Shown here: positions 1-5,698 of the stretch, piece by piece
Layout of the letters: every line of letters begins with the position of its first letter
How positions within the stretch are numbered: position 1 is the first letter of the stretch
Source: an uncultured Ruminococcus sp.
GTDB lineage: Bacteria > Bacillota > Clostridia > Oscillospirales > Acutalibacteraceae
DNA length: 7,644 nucleotides
Assembly: GCA_902773245.1 (NCBI GenBank)
Contig: CACYDY010000301.1
Location: forward strand, 1 to 7,644
Reading direction: 5' to 3'
The notes under the pieces: model-generated
The model's database searches: none
Seen by the model: the letters and a program-made list of their open reading frames with translations, nothing else
What the model was told of the DNA's origin: nothing
Made by a program: the position numbers and the translations under genes

Positions 1-483
1 AAAATTATTGAGGGTGTCAATGATTCAAAGAAGCTCAGCGAGAAAAAGCGTGAAAAGCTTTTTGAAGTGATAAAAAAAGAAGCGGCAGATTACTGCGTGG
101 GCTGGGCAAGCGTTGAGGAGATCGAGGAGATAAACATTCTTAACGCAGCTATGCTCGCTATGAAAAGGGCAATTGAAGGATTAAAAATAAAACCTGATTT
201 TGCTTATATTGACGGAAACAAAATACCGCCTGTTGACATTACGTGCGAGGCTGTCGTAAAGGGTGACGCAAACTCTATGTCAATAGCGGCGGCTTCGATA
301 CTCGCAAAGGTCAGCCGAGATCGTCTGATGTTGGAATACGCCGAAAAATATCCCGAGTACGGTTTTGAAAAACATAAAGGCTACGGCACAAAGGCTCACA
401 GCGAGGCTGTTTTGAAATATGGTCCCTGTGAGATACATCGAATGAGTTTTTTGAAAAAGTTGTTGAGCAAAAATGAAGAGTGA
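1..483 (+). CDS. rnhB: Ribonuclease HII, 5'-truncated by the window edge
   Basis: RNase HII cuts the RNA strand of RNA-DNA hybrids and nicks at single ribonucleotides misincorporated in DNA; it is cytoplasmic and metal-dependent. The reading frame is open from base 1, giving 160 visible residues of a family usually 200-260 long, so the N-terminal Asp-Glu catalytic pair (DEAGRG region) lies upstream. Family signatures that remain are NDSKKLSEKKRE (visible residues 7-18), YIDGN with the third metal-binding Asp at bases 211-213, the GDA...SIAAASILAKVSRD block with the fourth acidic residue (Asp) at bases 319-321, and HKGYGTKAH near the C terminus. A GTG at base 67 is internal and not a start. 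The 3' end overlaps yraN by 11 nt, as expected for an rnhB-yraN operon with translational coupling. Identification is firm; only the N terminus is unseen. Confidence 0.96.
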   Translation, partial: KIIEGVNDSKKLSEKKREKLFEVIKKEAADYCVGWASVEEIEEINILNAAMLAMKRAIEGLKIKPDFAYIDGNKIPPVDITCEAVVKGDANSMSIAAASILAKVSRDRLMLEYAEKYPEYGFEKHKGYGTKAHSEAVLKYGPCEIHRMSFLKKLLSKNEE

Positions 484-874
484 CAGAAATTTCAGTATTC
501 GGCAGCGAGGAAAATCGGGAGAAAAATACGTTTGTGATTACCTCGAAAAAAGAGGCTACAAAATTGTAAAAACAAATTACTCAAGTCGTTACGGCGAGGT
601 TGATATTATCGCCGAGAATGACAAATTTATAGTTTTTACCGAGGTTAAAACGAGAACGGAAAATTCTTTTTCAGCGGGTTTTGAAAGCATTACAACCGGA
701 AAAATCAAAAAATTCATAAAGACAGCGGTTACATACTTAGTAAAATTTAATATTGCAAAACAACCGAGGATCGACTGCGCTCAGGTTATTGTCAATGAGG
801 ACGACAACAGCCTGAAAAGAATAGACTATCTCGAAAATGCAGTCGACGCAACGGGATTTTCCGAGGTGATTTGA
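473..874 (+). CDS. yraN: YraN / UPF0102 family predicted endonuclease-like protein
   Basis: The 133-residue protein matches the small UPF0102 (YraN) family, typically about 115-130 residues, with a restriction-endonuclease-like fold and no well-established biochemical role. Visible signatures are GKSGEKYVCDYLEKRGY at residues 13-29, an Asn at 35 (the conserved 'N' of the family), GEVDII at 41-46 (Asp44), and FTEVKTR at 55-61. Together these form the D...E-x-K constellation of the PD-(D/E)XK nuclease superfamily. The ATG at 473 lies inside the end of rnhB and has only a weak upstream purine stretch, so translation is probably coupled to rnhB. The conserved domain begins about ten residues in, which fits this start. 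The stop (872-874) is one base from the nudC start. Family membership is clear; nuclease activity is inferred from the motif only. Confidence 0.92.
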   Translation: MKSDRNFSIRQRGKSGEKYVCDYLEKRGYKIVKTNYSSRYGEVDIIAENDKFIVFTEVKTRTENSFSAGFESITTGKIKKFIKTAVTYLVKFNIAKQPRIDCAQVIVNEDDNSLKRIDYLENAVDATGFSEVI

Positions 875-875
875 T

Positions 876-1721
876 ATGATACAGGATATTTTTCCGCATA
901 AGCTTGACAACAGCTTTAAAAACCTGAAGCCTAACGAGAACGATTTTGCGGTGTACTTTTGCGGTGACAGCGTTCTGGTTAAAGAGGAGAAAGACGGGAA
1001 TTACTCGTTTACAAAAATAGGGCAGTTTGGGTCGAAAATTAAGTTCGAAAATTATGTTTATATGTTTTCGGTTGATAATGAAAGGTATTTTTTGCTGCGA
1101 AACGGTGATCTGTCGGGGTTTACCGGTGAATGTAAATTATTGCCGCTATCAGATGTCAGAAAAATGAAATACGGATATTTTAAAAAGATGTATTTTCTGA
1201 TATGCACAGCATGGCATTTGCACTCATGGTATGTTGACAACAGATTCTGCGGCCGCTGCGGAAGGATTTTGATACATGGCGAAAGCGAAAGAATGCTTTA
1301 TTGCAAGATCTGCGCAGCCAAGGTGTATCCAAGAATATCTCCTGCGGTGATAGTCGGCGTTATAAACGGTGACAAGATAATCATGTCAAAATATGCAGGC
1401 AGAGATTACAAAGGCTATGCTCTCCTTTCGGGTTTTGCCGAAATCGGTGAAACATTGGAACAGACCGTTGAACGTGAGGTTATGGAAGAGGTAGGCGTTA
1501 AGGTTAAAAATATAAAATATTACAAAAGTCAGCCCGGAGGTATTGACGGAAATATGCTGGCAGGATTTTTCTGTGAGCTTGACGGCGACGATACGCTCAC
1601 CGTGGATAAGAACGAATTGGCAATGGCACGGTGGTTTCGCAGAGATGAAATTCCGGTTGAAGACGATGGATTCAGTCTGACTTTTGAAATGATCGGAAAG
1701 TTTAAAAATCAAACGTTTTAA
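876..1721 (+). CDS. nudC: NudC-like Nudix hydrolase (NAD+/NADH diphosphatase family) with zinc ribbon
   Basis: NudC-family enzymes split NADH or NAD+ into nicotinamide mononucleotide and AMP, and in E. coli remove NAD caps from RNA. The 281-residue protein has the family layout: a divergent N-terminal domain (about 1-115), a four-Cys zinc ribbon (Cys125, 128, 143, 146), and a Nudix domain with a perfect Nudix box at 186-208 (G-x5-E-x7-REV-x-EE-x-GV). After it comes SQP at 218-220, where NudC enzymes carry the specificity motif SQPWPFPxS; here the rest reads GGIDGN, so Trp and the PFP part are missing. The start is fixed by a strong GAGGTGAT (863-870) ending five bases before the ATG, and the gap to yraN is one base. 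The fold and family are firm. Strict NADH specificity is doubtful because of the altered motif, so a broader NudC-related diphosphatase is possible. Confidence 0.88.
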   Translation: MIQDIFPHKLDNSFKNLKPNENDFAVYFCGDSVLVKEEKDGNYSFTKIGQFGSKIKFENYVYMFSVDNERYFLLRNGDLSGFTGECKLLPLSDVRKMKYGYFKKMYFLICTAWHLHSWYVDNRFCGRCGRILIHGESERMLYCKICAAKVYPRISPAVIVGVINGDKIIMSKYAGRDYKGYALLSGFAEIGETLEQTVEREVMEEVGVKVKNIKYYKSQPGGIDGNMLAGFFCELDGDDTLTVDKNELAMARWFRRDEIPVEDDGFSLTFEMIGKFKNQTF

Positions 1722-1727
1722 CAAATC

Positions 1728-1774
1728 AAGTTTTCCACATTTTTATAATACGATGTGGAAAACTTTGCTTTTTT
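1728..1774 (+). terminator. Intrinsic terminator of the rnhB-yraN-nudC run
   Basis: A perfect 13-bp inverted repeat (1728-1740, AAGTTTTCCACAT, and 1753-1765) encloses a 12-nt loop. It is followed after three bases by six T residues (1769-1774). It starts six bases after the nudC stop, so it most likely ends the upstream transcript. Part of the stem is A/T, which also gives an A tract ahead of the reverse strand, so some bidirectional action is possible. Confidence 0.82.
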
Positions 1775-1805
1775 GCTATACTCAAAATCGGAAAGATTTA
1801 CCCTT

Positions 1806-1904
1806 TTAAAGTTTTGATCAAACTTTTTCAAAAGTTTGCAGATTCCAAAGGCAGAACCTTTGGAAACCGCCAGCTTTTTAAAAAAAGCTGGGCAAAAACT
1901 TTAA
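1806..1904. repeat. Cloverleaf-forming palindromic element, probable interspersed repeat
   Basis: A perfect 10-bp outer stem (TTAAAGTTTT at 1806-1815 with 1895-1904) encloses three perfect hairpins: 1819-1827/1830-1838 (9 bp), 1843-1851/1857-1865 (9 bp, loop CAGAA) and 1870-1879/1882-1891 (10 bp). The linkers between arms are 3, 4, 4 and 3 nt, so the unit is a compact four-way junction on either strand. The motif AAAGTTT/AAACTTT occurs four times in alternating orientation (1808, 1820, 1831, 1896), so the outer arm can also pair with the first hairpin. No ORF lies inside. It sits between a terminator and the dipeptidase gene, the usual place for interspersed non-coding repeats in clostridial genomes. 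Repetition elsewhere is inferred, as only one copy is visible. Confidence 0.6.
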
Positions 1905-1926
1905 TTGTCCTCTTTCAAACATTTTT

Positions 1927-1947
1927 GAGCAATTTTCAAAATTGCTC
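1927..1947. promoter_or_regulatory. 21-bp perfect palindrome upstream of the dipeptidase gene
   Basis: GAGCAATTTT (1927-1936) and its exact complement AAAATTGCTC (1938-1947) flank a single C. There is no following U tract, so it is a poor terminator. It ends 42 bases before the dipeptidase ATG and is followed by TATAGT (1951-1956), a possible -10 box without a good -35 at normal spacing. It could be an operator or the foot of the neighbouring repeat; the role is undetermined. Confidence 0.4.
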
Positions 1948-1975
1948 ATTTATAGTAAATTAAGACTATTCAAAA

Positions 1976-1983
1976 AAGGAGAG
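1976..1983 (+). promoter_or_regulatory. Ribosome binding site that sets the dipeptidase start
   Basis: AAGGAGAG ends six bases before the ATG at 1990. The frame is open upstream to a TTG at 1942, but that TTG lies in the palindrome with no ribosome binding site, and the family homology begins right after the 1990 ATG. Confidence 0.85.
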
Positions 1984-1989
1984 CATAAT

Positions 1990-2913
1990 ATGCGTTTTTT
2001 TGATTTGCATTGCGACACCCTTTACAGAGCATATACGGAAAAAAAGAGTATCATTTCCAATGATTTCGAAATTTCCCTGAAAAAGGGAGAATGCTTTGAC
2101 AAATGGGTCGAATGTATGGCGGTTTGGATACCCGATGCAATAAGGGGAGAAGCGGCAGAAAAATTGATTTATAATTGTCACAGACTTCTGCTCGGCGAAA
2201 TGGCAGCGTGCGAAGATATAAAAACAGATGTCGGCAAAATTGATTCTGTCAGGAATATGGCTTACAAATCAAACATAATGTTGACTATCGAGGGCGGCGC
2301 TGCGTTAAACGGCAAAATCGAAAATGTGAAAAAATATCGTGATATGGGGTTTCGTGCAATGACTTTGACATGGAACGGTTCGTGCGAATTGGGTGACGGA
2401 GCAGATGTGGAAAATTCAAACGGTCTGACGGAGTTTGGAAAAAGGGTCGTTTCGGAAATGGAAAAATACGGCATGGTCGTTGATGTTTCTCATGCAAGCG
2501 ACAAGCTTTTTTATGATACCGCACAGATCGCAAAGCGACCGTTTATTGCAACCCATTCAAATTCAAGAACCGTTTGTTCACACAGAAGGAATTTAACCGA
2601 CGAGCAGTTTAATATTATAAAAAACAGCGGAGGAATAGTCGGGATAAACTTTCATAAGTATTTTTTGAGTGAAGAAAACGCGTCGCTGAAGGATATTATT
2701 AAACACACGGAATATTTTTTGTCGCTCGGCGGTGAGGATACCGTTGCCGTCGGTTCCGATTTTGACGGCGGCGAGCTTCCCGATGATATGAGTTCAATAT
2801 CGGATTTGCACAAAATTTTTGATGAATTTGCACGATTAAATTACAGTCAAACGCTGATAGATAAGCTATTTTTTAAAAATGCATTTTATTTTTATCAAAG
2901 CTTTGACAATTGA
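1990..2913 (+). CDS. Peptidase M19 family dipeptidase (renal / membrane dipeptidase type)
   Basis: M19 enzymes are binuclear-zinc dipeptidases that hydrolyse a wide range of dipeptides, in several members including those with a D-residue at the C-terminal position. The 307-residue product has all the expected metal ligands: DLHCDT with His7 and Asp9, IEGG with the bridging Glu101, DVSH with His168, and ATHSN with His189. The HRRNLTD block follows, with its substrate-contact Arg near residue 200, then GSDFDG with Asp257. Length is normal for bacterial members. No signal peptide or membrane segment is present: MRFFDLHCDT leads directly into the TIM-barrel, so a cytoplasmic enzyme is likely. The C-terminal GGN element of many relatives reads FKN here. 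The gene stands alone between two non-coding regions, and its last codons carry the thrC -35 box. Family assignment is firm; the natural substrate is unknown. Confidence 0.93.
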   Translation: MRFFDLHCDTLYRAYTEKKSIISNDFEISLKKGECFDKWVECMAVWIPDAIRGEAAEKLIYNCHRLLLGEMAACEDIKTDVGKIDSVRNMAYKSNIMLTIEGGAALNGKIENVKKYRDMGFRAMTLTWNGSCELGDGADVENSNGLTEFGKRVVSEMEKYGMVVDVSHASDKLFYDTAQIAKRPFIATHSNSRTVCSHRRNLTDEQFNIIKNSGGIVGINFHKYFLSEENASLKDIIKHTEYFLSLGGEDTVAVGSDFDGGELPDDMSSISDLHKIFDEFARLNYSQTLIDKLFFKNAFYFYQSFDN

Positions 2914-2931
2914 CGAATTATAGTGTACAAT
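2903..2931 (+). promoter_or_regulatory. Sigma-A promoter of thrC
   Basis: A perfect -35 TTGACA (2903-2908) and a near-perfect -10 TACAAT (2926-2931) are separated by exactly 17 bp. The -35 box lies in the final Phe-Asp-Asn codons of the dipeptidase gene. Transcription should start near 2938, giving a thrC leader of about 136 nt. This is the best promoter in the window. Confidence 0.85.
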
Positions 2932-2945
2932 ACAAGTTGGTACAC
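2923..2945. promoter_or_regulatory. Operator-like inverted repeat over the thrC -10 box and start site
   Basis: GTGTAC (2923-2928) and GTACAC (2940-2945) are exact inverted half-sites with an 11-bp spacer, 17 bp centre to centre. The left half overlaps the -10 box and the right half falls just past the expected +1. This geometry suits a dimeric repressor. No known operator consensus is recognised. Confidence 0.4.
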
Positions 2946-2977
2946 CTTCGCAAACCTCGGGTTTGTTTTATGGAATT

Positions 2978-3009
2978 GCCGATTCTCTCGAAACATTTAA
3001 TCGGTTTTT
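2978..3009 (+). promoter_or_regulatory. Terminator-like hairpin in the thrC leader
   Basis: CCGATT (2979-2984) pairs with AATCGG (2999-3004), extended by a G-U pair. The loop is 14 nt and a TTTTT run covers 3005-3009. It sits about 40 nt after the predicted transcription start. Other leader hairpins are CAAACC/GGTTTG (2951-2956/2960-2965, then TTTT) and CGCCG/CGGCG (3022-3026/3037-3041). No T-box, SAM or other named riboswitch motif is seen, and there is no Thr-codon-rich leader peptide. Attenuation is possible, but the stem is short. Confidence 0.35.
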
Positions 3010-3073
3010 CCACAAGTGTTGCGCCGTTTTGAAAAGCGGCGATACTTTAACGACAGAAAGGATTGTTATAGCT

Positions 3074-4582
3074 ATGAAGTATAACAGCACCACGGATAAA
3101 AATATTGTAGTGTCTGCGTCGCAGGCAATTGCGCAGGGAATTTCAACTGACGGCGGCTTGTTTGTTCCGCAGGAGATCCCGCAGTATTCTCTTTCGGATA
3201 TTGAGAATCTGACAAAGCTTGACTATGTCGGAAGAGCAAAAAAAATTCTCGGAGATTATCTCGATGATTTCACCGCAGAGGAAATTGACGAGTGTGTAAC
3301 AAAGGCGTATACCGCCGAAAAATTCGGTTCAAATGATCCGTCGCCGCTTTCCTATCAAAAGTACGGCGATATAGACATGAATATCCTGGAGCTTTGGCAC
3401 GGCCCGACATCGGCTTTCAAGGATATGGCTCTCCAGATCCTGCCGCATCTGCTTACAAAATCGCTTAAAAAGACGTCAAGCGGAAAAGAAGCCGTTATCC
3501 TCGTTGCCACCTCGGGCGACACAGGAAAGGCTGCTCTCGAAGGCTTTAAGGACGTTGACGGAACCAAGATCATGGTTTTCTATCCTGTTGACGGCGTAAG
3601 CCCCATGCAAAAACGTCAGATGACAACCCAGGAAGGCTCCAATGTAAGCGTTTGTGCGATCAGAGGAAATTTTGACGACGCGCAGACAGGCGTTAAGAAG
3701 ATTTTCACGAACAAGGAGCTTGTGGCTAAGCTTGAAGAGAAAAACTACATTTTCTCCAGTGCAAACTCCATCAACTGGGGCAGACTTCTGCCGCAGATCG
3801 TTTACTATTTCTCGGCTTATTCCGAGTTGGTAAACGACGGAAAGATCAAGCTCGGCGATAAGATCAACATCGTTGTTCCCACAGGTAATTTCGGTAATAT
3901 TCTTGCATCTTACTATGCTTTCAGAATGGGACTTCCGATCAATAAATTTATCTGTGCGTCAAATTCCAACAATGTTCTCACAGACTTCATCGCAACGGGT
4001 ACTTATGACAAAAACAGAAGCTTTTATCCGACGATTTCTCCGTCTATGGATATTCTCGTTTCAAGCAACCTGGAGCGTTTCCTCTATCATATGACAGAGT
4101 GTGATGACAAGAAGGTCAAAGAGTGGATGACGCAGCTGAAAACCAAGGGAGCGTATACTGTAGACGAGAACGTAAAGGAAAAGATCACAAGCCTGTTTGC
4201 GGGCGGATTCTGTGACGATGACAGCACAACGAAAACTATCGGCGAGTTCTTCAACGAGTACGGTTATCTTTGCGATACTCACACGGCTGTTGCAGTCAAG
4301 GTTTACAAGGACTATGTCGAGCAGACAAACGACAGAACGCCTGTTATTATCGACTCCACCGCAAGCCCGTACAAATTCAGTTCCAGCGTTCTTAAAGCGA
4401 TCGCCAAGGACGACGAGCTTCCCGATGACGAGTTCGAGATGGTCGAGCTTCTCAACAAGAAATCAAATGTGTCTGTTCCGAAGCCGCTTGCAGCTCTCAA
4501 AAACAAGGAAACACGCTTTACGGCAGTAGTTGATTCGGACGAAATGCCGCAGTATGTTTTGAAAACATTGGGTGTTGAATAA
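3074..4582 (+). CDS. thrC: Threonine synthase (PLP-dependent)
   Basis: Threonine synthase converts O-phospho-L-homoserine and water to L-threonine and phosphate, the last step of threonine synthesis. The 502-residue product is of the long type I (E. coli/yeast-like) class. Signatures in order are the N-terminal GISTDGGLFVP segment (residues 22-32), HGPTSAFKDMALQ with the PLP-binding Lys116, TSGDTGKAA (about 146-154), NSINWGR (231-237), and the glycine-rich PTGNFGN phosphate-binding loop (269-275). The start is the ATG at 3074, where AAAGGA (3057-3062) precedes and homology begins. The frame stays open back to a TTG at 2963, but that leader codes for nothing like the family. A strong promoter lies upstream, and the downstream gene is coupled by a one-base overlap. 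No hom or thrB gene is adjacent, so the pathway is split in this genome. Confidence 0.96.
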   Translation: MKYNSTTDKNIVVSASQAIAQGISTDGGLFVPQEIPQYSLSDIENLTKLDYVGRAKKILGDYLDDFTAEEIDECVTKAYTAEKFGSNDPSPLSYQKYGDIDMNILELWHGPTSAFKDMALQILPHLLTKSLKKTSSGKEAVILVATSGDTGKAALEGFKDVDGTKIMVFYPVDGVSPMQKRQMTTQEGSNVSVCAIRGNFDDAQTGVKKIFTNKELVAKLEEKNYIFSSANSINWGRLLPQIVYYFSAYSELVNDGKIKLGDKINIVVPTGNFGNILASYYAFRMGLPINKFICASNSNNVLTDFIATGTYDKNRSFYPTISPSMDILVSSNLERFLYHMTECDDKKVKEWMTQLKTKGAYTVDENVKEKITSLFAGGFCDDDSTTKTIGEFFNEYGYLCDTHTAVAVKVYKDYVEQTNDRTPVIIDSTASPYKFSSSVLKAIAKDDELPDDEFEMVELLNKKSNVSVPKPLAALKNKETRFTAVVDSDEMPQYVLKTLGVE

Positions 4583-5271
4583 TGTCGCTTTACGTTTTGG
4601 GTGATCTTCACCTTTCATTCGGTGTAGATAAGCCTATGGATATTTTTCAGGGCTGGGGAAATCATGTCGAAAGGATCGAAAAAAACTGGCGTGAAATAAT
4701 ATCGGAAGACGATACCACGGTTTTAGCGGGCGATACATCGTGGGGCATGAAGCTTGAAGAAACGCTTTTGGATTTTAGGTTTATAGACAGTCTGCCGGGA
4801 AAAAAGATCATACTCAAAGGAAATCATGATTATTGGTGGGATACAAAGACCAAAATCGAAAGGTTTTTCTCCGAAAACGGGATAACGTCCGTTTCCGTGA
4901 TGCATAATAATGCGTTTCTTGTTGATAATTTTTCAATCTGCGGAACCAGAGGCTGGTTTTATGACGCTCAAGGCTCTCAGGACGCAAAGGTTATCAACCG
5001 TGAGGCGGGCAGACTGAAAACGTCGATCGAAGCCGCCAAAAAGCTTGGCGGAGAGGTTGTAGCATTTTTGCATTATCCGCCTGTTTTTGCCGACAAGGAG
5101 TGTCCCGAAATGATGAACGTTCTTTTGGAATATGACATCAAAAAGTGCTATTACGGACATCTTCACGGAAAGAAAACGCACTCGCTTGCAGCGGTCGGAA
5201 ACTATAGGGGCATAGAATTTAAGCTGATTTCGTGCGATTACACACAGTTTAAACCGATTCGGGTTTTTTGA
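4582..5271 (+). CDS. Calcineurin-like metallophosphoesterase of unknown substrate
   Basis: The 229-residue protein has the complete metallophosphoesterase motif set: GDLH (Asp8, His10), AGDTSWG (Asp51), KGNHDYWW (Asn81, His82, Asp83), LHYPP (His164) and GHLHG (His193, His195). These ligate two metal ions and would act on a phosphomonoester or phosphodiester. Length and motif spacing resemble the predicted-phosphohydrolase group COG1768 ('CT488-type'), named from memory; no member's substrate is known to me. There is no signal peptide or membrane segment, so it is cytoplasmic. Its ATG shares one base with the thrC stop (TAATG), so it is probably translated by termination-reinitiation from the thrC message. 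Whether the function is tied to threonine metabolism or only to the transcript is not shown. The 3' end contains its own terminator. Confidence 0.9.
   Translation: MSLYVLGDLHLSFGVDKPMDIFQGWGNHVERIEKNWREIISEDDTTVLAGDTSWGMKLEETLLDFRFIDSLPGKKIILKGNHDYWWDTKTKIERFFSENGITSVSVMHNNAFLVDNFSICGTRGWFYDAQGSQDAKVINREAGRLKTSIEAAKKLGGEVVAFLHYPPVFADKECPEMMNVLLEYDIKKCYYGHLHGKKTHSLAAVGNYRGIEFKLISCDYTQFKPIRVF
5251..5269 (+). terminator. Intrinsic terminator embedded in the end of the metallophosphoesterase gene
   Basis: AAACC (5251-5255) pairs with GGTTT around a short loop, or as AAACCG/CGG-TTT with a bulged G. Six T residues (5264-5269) follow and run into the TGA stop. The stem is short, so termination may be partial; a stronger terminator follows at 5575-5615. 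Confidence 0.5.
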
Positions 5272-5273
5272 TA

Positions 5274-5493
5274 GTTGATAAACACTATCCACTACTTAAG
5301 AGCAGAGTGAATGTATGCAGGGTTCGGGGCGTAAGCCCCGATAGGTGGCGGGCGAAGCCCGCCACCATTTAGCCCCCTTTTCCTTGAGGAAAAGGGGGTT
5401 GGGGGTATGGGTGACGACAATAATGTACAATAGAACCAAATACTTGGGTCGACAGGAACAAATCCTTAAGTTGTAGATAGTGGTTGATAAACA
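5274..5493. mobile_element. MITE-like non-coding element with terminal inverted repeats and three hairpins
   Basis: Perfect 11-bp direct repeats, GTTGATAAACA at 5274-5284 and 5483-5493, bracket a core of about 196 bp. The core begins CTATCCACTACTTAAG (5285-5300) and ends with its imperfect inverse (5465-5480, 14 of 16 matching). Inside are three consecutive hairpins: TCGGGGC-GTAA-GCCCCGA (5324-5341), a 10-bp stem closed by GAA (5344-5366), and an 11-bp stem with loop TTGA (5373-5398). The second contains GCGAAGC, a motif known as an unusually stable mini-hairpin. The first two are far more GC-rich than the surroundings. No coding potential is visible. The layout suggests a non-autonomous mobile or repeat element placed after the metallophosphoesterase gene. 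The direct repeats could be target duplications or part of the element. Confidence 0.5.
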
Positions 5494-5505
5494 GATCATA
5501 CCGCA

Positions 5506-5615
5506 GTAAGCCTTGTTCAAGCTTTTGAAAAGATATGCAAAGGACGCTTACAGGCGTTCAGAGTCTGAAAAAATCCTCTCATTCAGACCGCAAAAAGGTC
5601 GTGAGGGGGCTTTTT
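5506..5615 (+). ncRNA. Candidate structured RNA or attenuator ending in a strong terminator
   Basis: GTAAGC (5506-5511) pairs with GCTTAC (5546-5551) around an inner TTCAA/TTGAA hairpin (5516-5520/5525-5529). GGACGC/GCGTTC (5542-5547/5554-5559) is a competing hairpin. GTCTGAA/TTCAGAC (5563-5569/5582-5588) conflicts with the terminator stem that follows. Such alternative pairings suit a regulatory RNA, but no promoter with both boxes was found upstream, and no known RNA family (6S, SRP RNA, tmRNA, T-box) is recognised. It may only be the 3' tail of read-through from thrC. Confidence 0.22.
5575..5615 (+). terminator. Strong intrinsic terminator before the tig promoter
   Basis: CCTCTCA (5575-5581) pairs with TGAGGGG (5602-5608, one G-U). 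An inner GACC/GGTC stem (5586-5589/5597-5600) has loop GCAAAAA. The stem is followed by GC and TTTTT (5611-5615). It insulates tig from upstream transcription. Confidence 0.75.
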
Positions 5616-5689
5616 CATCGGGTGTTTAAAAATATTTACCCCTTTTTTACAGAAAATTCATAAAAAAGGTAGATTTAATTTTTTATTTA

Positions 5690-5698
5690 TGATATACT
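5690..5698 (+). promoter_or_regulatory. Extended -10 promoter of tig
   Basis: TGATATACT (5690-5698) has a TATACT -10 box preceded by the extended-10 dinucleotide TG. The best -35 at 17 bp is TAGATT (5670-5675), a weak match, as is typical for extended -10 promoters. The region 5641-5690 is very A/T-rich and could act as an UP element. Start is expected near 5705, leaving a leader of about 145 nt. Confidence 0.65.

Noticed and set aside
1942..1989. Sixteen-residue N-terminal extension of the dipeptidase starting at TTG 1942
   Set aside because: No ribosome binding site; the TTG lies inside a palindrome; AAGGAGAG before ATG 1990 and the family homology both support the later start.
2970..3032. 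Short 20-codon reading frame in the thrC leader, possible attenuation peptide
   Set aside because: Weak or no ribosome binding site and only one Thr codon, so it does not resemble a threonine leader peptide.
2963..3073. Thirty-seven-residue N-terminal extension of threonine synthase from TTG 2963
   Set aside because: It has no ribosome binding site and no similarity to the family, and it lies in the leader; ATG 3074 with AAAGGA is the better start.
5424..5432. TGTACAATA inside the MITE-like element, identical to the thrC -10 region (2924-2932)
   Set aside because: No acceptable -35 box at 16-19 bp upstream (GGGTAT at 17 bp), so it is not called as a promoter.
5296..5520. Reverse-strand reading frame across the MITE-like element
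   Set aside because: It is a by-product of inverted repeats, has no ribosome binding site and shows no recognisable protein features.
5506..5615. 6S RNA, SRP RNA, tmRNA or T-box leader
   Set aside because: None of the conserved sequence hallmarks of these families is present.
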